From contig MKUZ01000006.1 in the NCBI GenBank assembly GCA_001899065.1, positions 49,054-113,053 on the forward strand: a stretch of 64,000 nucleotides of DNA. Reading direction: 5' to 3'. Below are positions 8,708 through 17,654 of this stretch, piece after piece (position 1 is the first letter of the stretch; every line of letters begins with the position of its first letter). The notes beneath the pieces were generated by a model, which was not told the origin of the DNA, made no database searches, and was given only the letters and a program-made list of their open reading frames with translations. This DNA is from Devosia sp. 66-22 (GTDB taxonomy: Bacteria > Pseudomonadota > Alphaproteobacteria > Rhizobiales > Devosiaceae). Made by a program: the position numbers and the translations under genes.

Positions 8708-9619
8708 TCACTCCAGAACCTCTTGCTGAGCAGGTTCGGCGGTGGTGATGGGGCCGCGGATATCGGACGGCGTGTAGCTGGCAGGATCGACGGTGACATC
8801 GCCCGAGCCACCGCCGGCGGCGGTCCCTGTCATCACGTTGGCCTCGCGGCCACCACGGATGATCTTGATTGGGGCGTTGCGCTGCGCCGTGTCCTCGGCG
8901 TTCTGCGCGAAATCCACGATCGAGCGGAGGGTGAGCGACAGCGTGCCCAATTGGCGCGCATTGATCACGGTCTCGGCCTGGCCAGGATCGAGCTCGAGAG
9001 TGGCGATCGCGGTTCCGCCGAAGATTTCGGCGCGCGGATTGGCCGGGTCCGCCGGACCGCCGGTGCCGCCAACCTCGCCTAAGCGCGTGTTGATCGCGAG
9101 CACGCGCACGTTCGAGACGGCTGTCTCGGCGATGCCGCTACCGCGCGTCAGGATCACGTCGACATGGTCGTTGGGGACAATGAAGCCGCCCGACGCGGCT
9201 TCGGCTGCCACCGAGATGGAAACGCCGCGCATGCCCTTGTCGAGCACCGCGGACAGGTAGCCCTGGTCCGTACGGATCAGCTTCTGCTGCCGGATCGGGT
9301 CGCCCTCGAAAATCTCGAAGCGCGCGACCACCCCCTGCATTTCGGTGAGCGCGTCGGGAACGGCCTGCTCTTGAATGTAGTCCTCGCGCACGGAGTTCTC
9401 CGGCCAATCCTGCCAGGCCATATTCGTCGCCGAGAGCCGCTCGCCGACGCCGATCGGCGCGACAGCGACCAGCACCTTCGTGCGTGCTTCTTCGATGATT
9501 TCCGGCTGAGTGGGGACCGCAGGATCAGGCGGCGGCGTACCACCACGCGTCGCGAGGAAGGCCGCCAATCCGCCGGCCATCAACGCCACCAGCAGTAGCA
9601 AGATCCGCGACATTCTCAT
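8708..9619 (-). CDS. cpaB: Flp pilus assembly protein CpaB/RcpC
   Basis: Periplasmic protein anchored by an N-terminal membrane helix (residues about 3-24, RILLLLVALMAGGLAAFLAT) with an SAF domain (about 47-115, starting KVLVAVAPIGVGERLSATNM) and the RcpC domain that includes RGVSISVAAEAASGGFIVPNDHVDV. It is thought to link the inner platform to the secretin. Length 303 is normal. It lies directly upstream of cpaC on the minus strand, and a CtrA-like site is found about 70 bases before its start. Confidence 0.92.
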   Translation of the reverse strand: MRMSRILLLLVALMAGGLAAFLATRGGTPPPDPAVPTQPEIIEEARTKVLVAVAPIGVGERLSATNMAWQDWPENSVREDYIQEQAVPDALTEMQGVVARFEIFEGDPIRQQKLIRTDQGYLSAVLDKGMRGVSISVAAEAASGGFIVPNDHVDVILTRGSGIAETAVSNVRVLAINTRLGEVGGTGGPADPANPRAEIFGGTAIATLELDPGQAETVINARQLGTLSLTLRSIVDFAQNAEDTAQRNAPIKIIRGGREANVMTGTAAGGGSGDVTVDPASYTPSDIRGPITTAEPAQQEVLE

Positions 9620-9685
9620 CGGCCAACTCCACTGAACTCGCGCCGAACGCGATCAGAAATACCGGGCGATGATGGCCCCGAAGGG

Positions 9686-9700
9686 TCAAAGTTTGGTTAA
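9686..9700. promoter_or_regulatory. CtrA-like motif upstream of cpaB
   Basis: TCAA-agtttgg-TTAA matches 7 of 8 fixed bases of TTAA-N7-TTAA. It is in the 142-base gap between cpaA and cpaB, about 70 bases upstream of the cpaB ATG. A further TTAA lies at 9721-9724. Function is inferred from the motif and its recurrence at other pilus promoters here. Confidence 0.35.
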
Positions 9701-9761
9701 TCGATGCTTTGGATTCAGGGTTAACCGAACCTTGTTCCAGTGCAGGATGCGAAACGCACAC

Positions 9762-10268
9762 CTAGAGGTTCATCAGCCGGGCGAAGATCGCGGTCTGCGG
9801 GTAGACCAGGATAGCCGCAATCGCGAGTGCGATGCCGTAGGGCACGCCGGTCTTCGGATTGTGGAGCCGGTCGAGCCACGCCTGGCTGGCGAGCCGCGGG
9901 GGCAGCGGATAGCGCCGCAGCGCCAGAATGATCAGAGTGAGCGCCCCGCCCAGCAGTGCCGCGTAGATTACGTATTGCAGCAGCAGCCCAAGCCCGGTCC
10001 ACAGTACAGTCGCCGCGACCAGCTTGGCGTCGCCGCCGCCGATCCAGCCGAAAGCAAAGAAGGCAAAGGCCACTGCCAGAGTGGCCGCGGCGGTTATCGA
10101 GGCCCAGCCAACCAGCGCCCAATCGAGCTGGGCAACCAGAGCCAACGCGAAATAGGCGACGCCCACGGCGATCACGAGCCAGTTGGAGATGCGCATGGTG
10201 AACAGGTCGGAGAAGGCCGCGTAGGCCATCAGCGCCGGAAAGACCAGGGCGAGAAGCAAGGAGAGCAT
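9762..10268 (-). CDS. cpaA: Prepilin peptidase CpaA/TadV (A24 family)
   Basis: Integral membrane aspartyl protease that cleaves the leader of the Flp pilin and the TadE-type pseudopilins. At 168 residues it is the short form without the N-methylase domain. The two catalytic aspartates sit in FSDLFTMRISNW near residue 21 and in GGGDAKLVA (the GxGD motif). About five or six hydrophobic segments are visible. It follows the pilin gene with a 163-base gap that contains the pilin terminator, and precedes cpaB. Confidence 0.92.
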   Translation of the reverse strand: MLSLLLALVFPALMAYAAFSDLFTMRISNWLVIAVGVAYFALALVAQLDWALVGWASITAAATLAVAFAFFAFGWIGGGDAKLVAATVLWTGLGLLLQYVIYAALLGGALTLIILALRRYPLPPRLASQAWLDRLHNPKTGVPYGIALAIAAILVYPQTAIFARLMNL

Positions 10269-10380
10269 GGACCTACCGGCATCGTGGCCAGCGCGGGTCG
10301 CACCTTGGCCAAACCGATTGTGGGACGGGTATGGTTAACAAGGTGGAAATAGCCAACGCCCGACGACAACGCCGGGCAGC

Positions 10381-10406
10381 AAAAAGGGGGCATGCAGCCC
10401 CCTTTC
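10381..10406 (-). terminator. Rho-independent terminator after the pilin gene
   Basis: On the minus strand the sequence forms AAAGGGGGC-tgcat-GCCCCCTTT followed by further T residues: a perfect 9-base stem with a 5-base loop and a T tract. It begins 25 bases after the pilin stop codon. It probably ends most pilin transcripts and so makes pilin more abundant than the assembly proteins encoded downstream. Confidence 0.8.
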
Positions 10407-10431
10407 GTAATCCAGAAGTCTCGGTCCGAGC

Positions 10432-10611
10432 TCAGCCCGGAACGACAACCGTATTCAGCTTGGTGCTGATGTTCGAGAACAGGCCGGACAGCGAGCCGCC
10501 CAGCGTGGTGGCGGCAGCGATGATACCGACGGCGATGAGCGCGGCAATCAGGCCATACTCAATCGCGGTCGCACCGGACTCGTCGTTTGCGAAACGAGCA
10601 ACAATATTCAT
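10432..10611 (-). CDS. flp: Flp family type IVb pilin
   Basis: Major subunit of the Flp/Tad pilus, 59 residues. The leader is short and the prepilin site is ESG|ATAIEY, with the conserved Glu-Tyr pair of Flp pilins at positions 5 and 6 of the mature protein. The hydrophobic helix GLIAALIAVGII follows. The ATG at 10611 is selected because AAGGAG lies 6 bases upstream and the leader then has the usual length; a longer open frame to 10668 is unlikely. It has its own strong terminator downstream and a long upstream region with a CtrA-like site. Confidence 0.95.
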   Translation of the reverse strand: MNIVARFANDESGATAIEYGLIAALIAVGIIAAATTLGGSLSGLFSNISTKLNTVVVPG

Positions 10612-10917
10612 TCCAGGCTCCTTGCACACGTCATCTGCTTTGCGCAGTTCATCCGGCGCCTTGCGCACCGAATTGGACTGAAAACCTAGTCTCGGCTGGT
10701 TGAGATAGAGTTAATCGCCCGCCCGGCAATCGGGCCGGAATCCCGGTAATGCGGGCATGGCAAGCGATTCCTTACGCCGATTGTTGCAACTTTACACTTC
10801 CCACGCGGATCGATGTTCTAGGCGCGCAGAATGCAACGACATGCCCCATCTCTTCGCTCTTTGTTCACCATTCTGCGCGAAACTGCCTCCCTGAGAGTAC
10901 CAGTCCGGGTTTGTGCC
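10612..10917. promoter_or_regulatory. Divergent promoter region of the pilin and plus-strand pilus genes
   Basis: This 306-base stretch has no convincing gene. It must contain the pilin promoter (minus strand) and the promoter of the pilus genes starting at 10918 (plus strand). Parts of it are more AT-rich than the surroundings, and a CtrA-like motif lies at 10700-10714. I cannot place -35/-10 elements with confidence. Confidence 0.5.
10700..10714. promoter_or_regulatory. CtrA-like motif upstream of the pilin gene
   Basis: TTGA-gatagag-TTAA matches 7 of 8 fixed bases of the CtrA consensus. It is about 90 bases upstream of the pilin start codon. In Caulobacter crescentus, pilA is a direct CtrA target, so position and motif fit. 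Not proven from sequence. Confidence 0.4.
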
Positions 10918-11373
10918 ATGTTCCTCAAGCGTTCGATTGCCGCCATCGTTTTGGGACTCCTGCTTTGCGGCGGGCCAGCGCTCGCCGAGACGACTGATCC
11001 GATCAGCGTCAAGGTCAACATGGCGCGCATCCTTCGCATCAGCGCTCCGGCGGCTACGGTGATCATCGGCAACCCCGGCGTCGCCGACGTCACCATCCAG
11101 GACCCTCAGACTCTGGTGCTAACCGGCCGTAGCTACGGGCAGACCAATCTCATCGTCCTCGACTCCGCCGGCAACCCCGTAGCCGACACCGTCGTTTCCG
11201 TCGTGCAGGGGCAAGCCGATACCGTCACGGTCTTCATGGGCACCTCGCGCCAGACGCTAGCCTGCCAGCCGGTCTGCCAGCCCACGATCACGCTGGGTGA
11301 CGATACCGGGTTCAGCAACAACTCCTTCGAATCGACCAGCCTTCTGGATCGGGCCGCACAGCCGCGGCAGTAA
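10918..11373 (+). CDS. Pilus assembly protein with secretin N-terminal-like domain
   Basis: Exported protein of 151 residues. A signal peptide (MFLKRSIAAIVLGLLLCGG, ending ALA) precedes a domain whose ISVKVNMARILRISAPAATV and VADVTIQDPQTLVLTGRSYG resemble the N-terminal domain of CpaC secretins, but no secretin core follows. It ends with a segment containing two cysteines (ACQPVCQP). Such stand-alone domains occur near tad loci and may act with the secretin or replace CpaD; that role is an inference. The ATG at 10918 is taken because it begins a good signal peptide, although an upstream in-frame start at 10831 exists. Confidence 0.8.
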   Translation: MFLKRSIAAIVLGLLLCGGPALAETTDPISVKVNMARILRISAPAATVIIGNPGVADVTIQDPQTLVLTGRSYGQTNLIVLDSAGNPVADTVVSVVQGQADTVTVFMGTSRQTLACQPVCQPTITLGDDTGFSNNSFESTSLLDRAAQPRQ

Positions 11374-11481
11374 CGTCCCGCTAACCATGCCGTCGCTATG
11401 GCGCCAATCTGCGCCAGCGGCCTAACGACTGGTTAGCCAGGACTGCCTACGTTGCAGGCGTTGCAACATTCACTCATCCTC

Positions 11482-12066
11482 ATGGCGCAGCGACCGACTC
11501 TCCTTCGCCGGTTGATTTCACCCGCAGTTTCGCGCGGGCACGCCTTTGCGCGCGACGAACGCGGCGTGACTGCCATCGAGTTCGGCATTCTCGCGCTGCC
11601 GTTTTTCACCATCATCTACGCTATCCTCGAGACAACGATGGTGTTCCTTGCGGGCCAGGTGCTCGACGGCGCGGTCGAGGATGCAAGCCGCCAGATCAAG
11701 ACCGGGCAGGCGCAAACCTTCGATATCGGCGATTTCCGGGGCCTGCTCTGCGGCTACACTTTCCGCCTGTTCGGTCCCGACTGCAGCGGCGTGAGCATCC
11801 GCGTCGACGTGATCGACGACTTCAGTTCGGCCGATACCGGCACGGTCCCCACGACGACGTGCGAGGTGGATGAGGACGGCAAGACCGTGTGCAGGCTCGA
11901 CGTCGACGAAGTCTACGTCCCCGGCGCGCGCCGGCAGGTGGTTCAGGTCACCGCCTATTTTCGCTGGCCGCTGCTCATCAACCTGCCTTACTTCAATCTG
12001 TCCAACCAGCCCGACAGCACGCGGCTGCTCGCAGCCACACGCGTCTTCCGCAACGAGCCGTTCTGA
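11482..12066 (+). CDS. tadE: TadE-family pseudopilin (first copy)
   Basis: Minor pilin-like protein of the Tad system, about 194 residues. The typical motif DERGVTAIEFGILALPFF lies near residues 28-45, with the processing glycine and the Glu of the Glu-Phe pair followed by a hydrophobic helix. The soluble part holds several cysteines (LLCGYTFRLFGPDC; TTCEVDEDGKTVC), which suggests disulfides in the periplasm. The start is uncertain (11452 or 11482). Its stop overlaps the start of the next TadE-type gene by one base, so the two are co-translated. Confidence 0.85.
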   Translation: MAQRPTLLRRLISPAVSRGHAFARDERGVTAIEFGILALPFFTIIYAILETTMVFLAGQVLDGAVEDASRQIKTGQAQTFDIGDFRGLLCGYTFRLFGPDCSGVSIRVDVIDDFSSADTGTVPTTTCEVDEDGKTVCRLDVDEVYVPGARRQVVQVTAYFRWPLLINLPYFNLSNQPDSTRLLAATRVFRNEPF

Positions 12067-12707
12067 TGATCGTCACTGCGCTGCAGAACGCTGTTCTCTC
12101 GCTCCGTCGGATCCGTCGCGACGACAGAGCTGTGGCAGCGGTGGAGTTCGCCCTCATCGTGCCGCTGCTGATCACGCTCTATCTCGGCTCGATCGAGGCC
12201 GCCGCCCTGTTCACCGTCGACAAGCGCGTAAGTTCCATCTCGTCGACCATCGGCGACCTTGTCGCCCAGTGGGACCCCGAGAAGGAAGGGGCGCTCAGCA
12301 CCGGCACCGGCGGAAAGCTGACCGACTACATGAATGCCTCGACCGGCATCATGAGCCCTTACACGACCAGCGGACTCAAGATCGTGGTCAGCCTGGTGCA
12401 GGTCAAGAACAACGGCGATACCAAGACCCTGTGGAGCACCGCCAATACGGGCAGCGCCAAGACGCTCAATGCCGCCTATTCCGACGCCTCGATCGCCACG
12501 TCGACCAGGATGAACCAGGTCTCTCGCGGCGGCTGCGTCATCGCCGCCGAAGTGACCTACTCCTACCTGCCCGTGCTGGGCGCGGTGTTCACCACGGCGA
12601 TCAACCTGCGGCACACGAACTACTTCCTGCCGCGCTTCGGCAGCAGCGAACCGATCGACCTCGACACGCAGAACGTCGCCGCCAACGGCTGCACCAACCA
12701 GACCTGA
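12066..12707 (+). CDS. TadE/TadG-family pseudopilin (second copy)
   Basis: 213-residue protein with the TadE-type motif RDDRAVAAVEFALIVPLLIT near residues 18-37; the glycine usually found before the cleavage site is an alanine here (RAVAAVEF), which may affect processing by CpaA. It then has a hydrophobic helix and a mostly polar C-terminal part with one cysteine near RGGCVIAAEVTYSYLP and one near the end. It overlaps the upstream tadE stop as TGATG. No TadG-type von Willebrand domain is present, so the role is that of a minor pseudopilin. Confidence 0.85.
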   Translation: MIVTALQNAVLSLRRIRRDDRAVAAVEFALIVPLLITLYLGSIEAAALFTVDKRVSSISSTIGDLVAQWDPEKEGALSTGTGGKLTDYMNASTGIMSPYTTSGLKIVVSLVQVKNNGDTKTLWSTANTGSAKTLNAAYSDASIATSTRMNQVSRGGCVIAAEVTYSYLPVLGAVFTTAINLRHTNYFLPRFGSSEPIDLDTQNVAANGCTNQT

Positions 12708-12767
12708 CGGCTTGCCGACCTGTCGGTGCCATGCCATAGCCTGCGCGCACCCACCCGCGAGGCGTCC

Positions 12768-13394
12768 ATGGCCGATACCCCACCCATTCCTGTCTTCGAC
12801 CTGGGCAATGTCTTTGTCGAGTGGGATCCCATGCTGCTCTTCCGCAAGCTCTTTCCGAGCGAGGAGGAAGCCCAGTGGTTCTACGACAACATCTGCACCA
12901 AAGACTGGAACCTCGAGTTCGACGCGGGCGACAATTTCGCCGAGGGTACGGCGCGGCTGATCTCGCGTTTCCCGAAGTACTGGCGGGAGATCCAGGCGTT
13001 CGACACCCGCTGGTGGGAAACGGTCGGCCCGTTCATCCACGGGACGATCGACATCCATGACGAACTGATCGCCGCCGAAGTGCCCACCTTCGCCATCACC
13101 AATTTCTCGCGTGAGAAATGGATCGGCTGCCTGGGCGAGTGGCCATTCCTCGAAAAGTTCGACGGCGTGGTCGTCTCCGGCATCGAGAAGCTCGTCAAAC
13201 CAGACCCGCGCATCTACCGTCTGTTCTGTGAACGCTACGGCCTCGCTCCCGAGACCTGCGTCTTCATCGATGATAGCGAGGTCAACATCGCATCAGCCAA
13301 GCGGTTCGGAATGCAGACCTTTCATTTCACCGGCGACACCAAGGCGCTCCGCAAGGAACTGATCTCGCTGGGCCTGCCGCTCAAGTCGAAGTAG
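12768..13394 (+). CDS. HAD-family phosphatase (YihX-like)
   Basis: Cytoplasmic haloacid dehalogenase-type phosphatase of 208 residues. Motif I is FDLGNVFVEW, the variant with a glycine two residues after the nucleophilic Asp seen in the YihX sugar-phosphatase group. Motif II is the threonine/asparagine region TFAITNFS, motif III is the lysine in GIEKLVKPDP, and motif IV is CVFIDDSEVN. All catalytic positions look intact. The ATG at 12768 (MADTPPIPVFDLGN) is preferred over an upstream start at 12726. Substrate unknown. Its stop lies just inside the 3' end of the convergent kelch-like gene. Confidence 0.85.
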   Translation: MADTPPIPVFDLGNVFVEWDPMLLFRKLFPSEEEAQWFYDNICTKDWNLEFDAGDNFAEGTARLISRFPKYWREIQAFDTRWWETVGPFIHGTIDIHDELIAAEVPTFAITNFSREKWIGCLGEWPFLEKFDGVVVSGIEKLVKPDPRIYRLFCERYGLAPETCVFIDDSEVNIASAKRFGMQTFHFTGDTKALRKELISLGLPLKSK

Positions 13395-14486
13395 CCAGAC
13401 TCGCAAACCAGGTTCGACGTGTCGTACGGATGTCCTGGTCGTACCCGCCGGCGATCAGCGCCTCGTCGCTGGAGATCGCGGTGGCCGTCATGAATTCGCG
13501 AGATGCGTCGAAGTTCCCGTCGAGCCGCTTGAACGCGCCATCCGCCAGCACCTCGGCGAAGGCTGCTCCGCTAGCGACAATGAGCCGTCCGTCGGGGAAG
13601 ATGGCGATGCCGCCCTCGAGCTTGTAGCGCGACGCAGCCATGGCGGCGCCCGCCGTCACGACCTGCCCGTCGTAGAGCTCGCACGCGGCCAGCCGGCCGC
13701 GCGGGAAACGTCGGTGTCCGCCCCCTGCCCACCGACAATCAGGATGCGGCCGTCGGCCAGGCGGCCGACACCGTGCTTGAGGCGCGCCGCGGCGAGATCC
13801 GGGCCAGCCGAGAAGCTCTCCGATCGAGGATCGAAGATTTCGGTAGAGGCGAGCACCTTGTCTCCCTCGCCGCCACCCGCAACCAGGACCCGACCGTCGG
13901 CAAGCGTCGTCGCGGTATGCCCGGCACGTTCGGTCAGCATCGGCCCGACCGGCACGGACATGCCAGTGGCAGGATCAAGCAGCTCCGCGCTCGCGGTCAT
14001 CCGATAGCCGGGGCGCGATCCACCGCAGATCAGCACGCGTCCATCATGCAGCAGCGCGAGCGCTCCGGCGGTCCGTCGGTCGGTCAGATCGGCGAGGTGA
14101 CGGAAGCCGCTGCCGGGCTCGCAAATCTCGGCCGTCGAGACCTCGCGGTCCCATTCGCCGCCGACCACCAGGACGCGATCATCCGCCATCCCAGCGGCAA
14201 TTGGCTGAATGCGGGACCGACGCAACTCAGGGCCGGCAACGAAAGCACGTGACCTCGGATCGAACAGATCGGTCGTTGCAAGTGCGCGGCCCTCGGACGA
14301 AAAGCCGCCAATGCACAGAACCCCCCCGTCCGGACGGGCGACGGCGGCGTGAGTTGCGCGCGGCGTCGTCATCAGGGGACCGTCCGACACGCCTCGATGC
14401 GAACCCACGGCATGGGCCGGGCCGCCGGCTATCCCCGATGCGAGAAGCGCCGCGCCACCGAAGGTGATGTCGCGGCGGCTCGCCAA
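13381..14486 (-). pseudogene. Tat-exported kelch-like beta-propeller protein, frameshifted
   Basis: The protein starts (TTG at 14486, immediately after the upp stop) with a twin-arginine signal, SRRDITFGGAALLASGIAGG, ending AHA. It then shows repeated kelch-like blades such as DGGVLCIGGFS, DDRVLVVGGEW, DGRVLICGGS, DGRVLVAGGGEG and DGRILIVGGQG. Near 13690-13705 the frame changes: the first frame ends at 13656, while the continuing blade sequence (LAACELYDGQVV, then the AASRYKLEGGIAIFPDGRL blade) is in the next frame and runs to 13381. Joining the two gives one continuous propeller of about 365 residues. It may be a real pseudogene or a sequencing error. It would be the last gene of the nucleoside operon. 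Confidence 0.7.
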
Positions 14487-15116
14487 TCAGCGGGTTCCGT
14501 ACATGCGGTCGCCCGCGTCGCCCAGCCCGGGCACGATGTAGCCCTTCTCGTTGAGATGGTCGTCGATCGCAGCGGTGAACACCGGCACGTCGGGGTGGGC
14601 GTGGATGAACTTGTCGATGCCCTCGGGCGCCGCCAGCAGGCACAGGAAGCGGATATTGTTGGCGCCGCGCTCCTTGAGCTTGTCGATCGCCGCAATGGAT
14701 GAATTGGCGGTGGCCAGCATCGGGTCGACGACGATGATCAGGCGGTTGTCGAGCTCGCTCGGCGCCTTGAAGTAGTACTCCACCGGCTGCAGCGTTTCGT
14801 GGTCGCGATAGATGCCGATGTGTGCGACGCGTGCCGCCGGCACGAGGTCGAGCATGCCGTCGAGCAGACCGTTGCCGGCCCGCAGGATCGATGCGAACAC
14901 CAGCTTCTTGCCCTTGATGGTCGGCGCCTCGATCTTGGCGAGCGGCGTTTCGATGGGGATCATCTCGAGCTCGAGATCGCGCGTAACCTCGTAGCACATG
15001 AGGTGCGCGATCTCGCGCAGCAGCCGCCGGAAGCCGGCGATCGAGGTGTCCTTGTCGCGCATGATCGTCAGCTTGTGCTGGATCATGGGGTGGTCGATGA
15101 CAGTAACTTTGGCCAT
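14487..15116 (-). CDS. upp: Uracil phosphoribosyltransferase
   Basis: Converts uracil and PRPP to UMP, salvaging the base released by the phosphorylase encoded upstream. The 209-residue product has the normal length. [18 protein letters not shown] and the PRPP-binding loop [12 protein letters not shown] are present, as is the uracil-binding tail region [18 protein letters not shown] near the C-terminus. The ATG at 15116 ([18 protein letters not shown]) is chosen on family N-terminus grounds; the open frame continues far upstream but overlaps nothing useful. It follows deoB by 19 bases. Confidence 0.95.
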   Translation of the reverse strand: MAKVTVIDHPMIQHKLTIMRDKDTSIAGFRRLLREIAHLMCYEVTRDLELEMIPIETPLAKIEAPTIKGKKLVFASILRAGNGLLDGMLDLVPAARVAHIGIYRDHETLQPVEYYFKAPSELDNRLIIVVDPMLATANSSIAAIDKLKERGANNIRFLCLLAAPEGIDKFIHAHPDVPVFTAAIDDHLNEKGYIVPGLGDAGDRMYGTR

Positions 15117-15135
15117 GGGAACCCCGCGCGCGTGA

Positions 15136-16332
15136 CTAGAGGAACGACCGCCCATGCCTGCCCGGTGCCAGACCGAGCCAGTGGGCGACGCTCTCGCCAA
15201 TATCCGCAAATGTCGTGCGGAGTCCAACGGTCCCGGCGCTGAGGCTGGGGGAAAAGCAGAGGATCGGCACCTGCTCGCGCGTATGGTCGGTGCCAACCCA
15301 GCTCGGATCGTTGCCATGGTCCGCCGTCAGCACCAGCAGATCGTCGGGCCGAAGCCTGGCGATCAGCTCGGGCAACCGCGCGTCGAACGCCTCAAGTGCC
15401 CCGGCATAGCCCGGAATATCGCGGCGGTGGCCAAACTCCTGGTCGAAGTCGACGAAATTGGTCATCACGTAGTCGCCGTCGCGCGCCATCTCGAGCGCCT
15501 CGAGCGTGCGGTCGAACAGCACCATGTTGCCGGAGGCCTTGATCTTGTGGGTCACGCCTGAGCCCGCATAGATGTCCGAAATCTTGCCGATGGCGAAGAC
15601 CTGCCTTCCCGCCGCCTTGGCACGGTCGAGCAGTGTCGGCTCGGGCGGCGAGATGGCAAAATCCCGCCGATTGCCCGTGCGCTTGAATGTATCGCGGGTC
15701 TCGCCGGTGAACGGCCGCGCGATAACGCGCCCGATCATCATGGGCGCGGTGAGCTTGAAGGCCTCCTCGCAGACCTCATAGAGCCGCTGCAGCCCGAAAT
15801 GCTCCTCGCTCGCGGCGATCTGGAACACCGAGTCGATCGAAGTGTAGCAGATGGGCTTGCCGGTCCGGATCGACTCCTCGCCATATTCCTGGATCACGGG
15901 CACGCCCGAGGCGTGTTTGTTGCCGAGGATACCGGGCAGGTTGGCGGTCCTGATCAGCGCTTCGGTGAGCTCGGCGGGGAAGCTCGGGATCGTCTGCGGG
16001 AAGTAGCCCCAGGCGAACGGCACCGGTACGCCGGCGATCTCCCAATGGCCCGACGGGGTATCCTTGCCTTTGCTCACTTCGCGGCCGACGCCCCAGCGCC
16101 CCCCCTTGGGCTGATCGGTGAGCCCGCGCGGCACGCGACCAGTCGACAGCTTCGCTGCCGCGCCCAACCCCAGTGCGTCCATGTTGGGGAGCTTGAGGTC
16201 GTAATGCTCCGCGATGTGGCCCAGGGTGTCGGACCCAAGGTCATTGTGTCCATGGCCATCGCTGTAGTCGGCCGCATCGGGCGCACCGCCGATGCCGAAG
16301 CTGTCGAGAATGCAGACAATGGCTCTGGGCAT
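15136..16332 (-). CDS. deoB: Phosphopentomutase
   Basis: Interconverts (deoxy)ribose-1-phosphate and -5-phosphate, feeding the product of DeoA to DeoC. It belongs to the alkaline-phosphatase superfamily with two manganese ions. Metal-binding segments at the start ([26 protein letters not shown]) and near the end ([20 protein letters not shown]) are intact. Length 398 is typical. The ATG at 16332 overlaps the deoA stop by one base; a GTG one codon earlier is possible. Confidence 0.96.
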   Translation of the reverse strand: MPRAIVCILDSFGIGGAPDAADYSDGHGHNDLGSDTLGHIAEHYDLKLPNMDALGLGAAAKLSTGRVPRGLTDQPKGGRWGVGREVSKGKDTPSGHWEIAGVPVPFAWGYFPQTIPSFPAELTEALIRTANLPGILGNKHASGVPVIQEYGEESIRTGKPICYTSIDSVFQIAASEEHFGLQRLYEVCEEAFKLTAPMMIGRVIARPFTGETRDTFKRTGNRRDFAISPPEPTLLDRAKAAGRQVFAIGKISDIYAGSGVTHKIKASGNMVLFDRTLEALEMARDGDYVMTNFVDFDQEFGHRRDIPGYAGALEAFDARLPELIARLRPDDLLVLTADHGNDPSWVGTDHTREQVPILCFSPSLSAGTVGLRTTFADIGESVAHWLGLAPGRHGRSFL

Positions 16333-17651
16333 CACGCACCTTCCCTGAAATCGATCCGCTCGGGGATGAGCGGGTGCTTGGGCGCGCTGTCGCCGAGCCT
16401 GTAAGCCACGATCAGCCGTCGCTCTGCGTCGGCCGCGGTGGCTTCGTCGCGGGCATGGAGCCGCGCGATCGGCGTCTCGCTATCGACCCTGGCGCCAAGC
16501 CCCGCCAGCCGGTCGAAGCCGACCGCATGGTCGATCGTGTCTGTTGGCATCCGGCGGCCGCCGCCAAGTGCGACAACGGCCATGCCGACGCCGCGCGTAT
16601 CGATGGCGCCGACGACGCCCGGATTTGGCGCGAAGACGTCCCGCACGATCGGCGCCGCCTCGAGATGGCTGTCCATCTTCTCGACGAAGTCCGCGGGTCC
16701 GCCGAGCATCGTCACCATCTGGCTGAAGTGCTCCTTGGCCTTGCCCGTCGACAGCGCCGCGTGCACAGCGTGCCGCGCATTGCCGCTGAACCCGGTGAGC
16801 TCCAGCGCGGCGGCGCTTAGCGCCAACGTCACTTCGAGCAGCCGCGGGTCGCGGTGCTTGCCCGTGAGGAACTCCACCGCATTCCGAATCTCGAGGGCAT
16901 TGCCCGCCGCGGTCGCTAGCGGCTCGTTCATGTCGGTGATCAACGCCGCCGTCCTTGTCCCGGCACCGTTGGCCACATTGACGAGGCTTTCGGCCAGCTC
17001 GCGCGACTTATCGAGCGTGGGCATGAACGCGCCCGAACCCGATTTCACGTCGAGGATCAGCGCGCCAAGCCCGGCCGCCAGCTTCTTGCTCAGGATCGAG
17101 GCAGTGATCAGCGAGACGTTCTCGATCGTCCCCGTCACATCGCGGATCGAATAGAGAATCTTGTCGGCCGGAGCGAGATCGGCCGTCTGTCCGATGATGG
17201 CGCAGCCCGCTTCCTTCGTCACCCTGCGGAACAGCTCGTTGTCGGGCTGCGTCGTATAGCCGGGGATCGAGTCGAACTTGTCGAGCGTCCCGCCCGTGTG
17301 TCCCAAGCCGCGCCCCGAGATCATCGGCACATAGACGCCGCACGCGGCAAGGATCGGGGCGAGCATCAGGCTCACATTATCGCCAACACCACCGGTCGAG
17401 TGCTTGTCGACCACCGGACCGTCGAGATCGGACCAATCGAGCACCGTTCCAGAGTCGCGCATCGCTTCCGTCAGCGCCACGCGCTCGTCGAGCGTCATGT
17501 TGCGGAAGAACACCGCCATCGCGAAGGCAGCGGCCTGAGCGTGACTCACCGAACCATCGGTCAGCCCGGCGATGAACTGCCCGATCTCACCCCTGGTGAG
17601 GACTTCCCCATCGCGCTTGCGGACGATGACTTCTTGCGGAAGGAAGACCAT
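16332..17651 (-). CDS. deoA: Thymidine phosphorylase
   Basis: Splits thymidine (and deoxyuridine) with phosphate to give thymine and 2-deoxyribose-1-phosphate. The family signature [14 protein letters not shown] is present, as is the phosphate-binding region [17 protein letters not shown]. The domain arrangement (N-terminal alpha domain, alpha/beta domain, C-terminal domain) and the length of 439 residues are normal. It sits 3 bases after the stop of the aldehyde dehydrogenase gene and overlaps deoB. Confidence 0.96.
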   Translation of the reverse strand: MVFLPQEVIVRKRDGEVLTRGEIGQFIAGLTDGSVSHAQAAAFAMAVFFRNMTLDERVALTEAMRDSGTVLDWSDLDGPVVDKHSTGGVGDNVSLMLAPILAACGVYVPMISGRGLGHTGGTLDKFDSIPGYTTQPDNELFRRVTKEAGCAIIGQTADLAPADKILYSIRDVTGTIENVSLITASILSKKLAAGLGALILDVKSGSGAFMPTLDKSRELAESLVNVANGAGTRTAALITDMNEPLATAAGNALEIRNAVEFLTGKHRDPRLLEVTLALSAAALELTGFSGNARHAVHAALSTGKAKEHFSQMVTMLGGPADFVEKMDSHLEAAPIVRDVFAPNPGVVGAIDTRGVGMAVVALGGGRRMPTDTIDHAVGFDRLAGLGARVDSETPIARLHARDEATAADAERRLIVAYRLGDSAPKHPLIPERIDFREGA

Positions 17652-17654
17652 CTG

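Noticed and set aside
11421-11436. Inverted repeat CTAAC-GACTG-GTTAG before tadE
   Set aside because: Only 5-base arms with a 5-base centre and no known matching regulator; could easily be chance.
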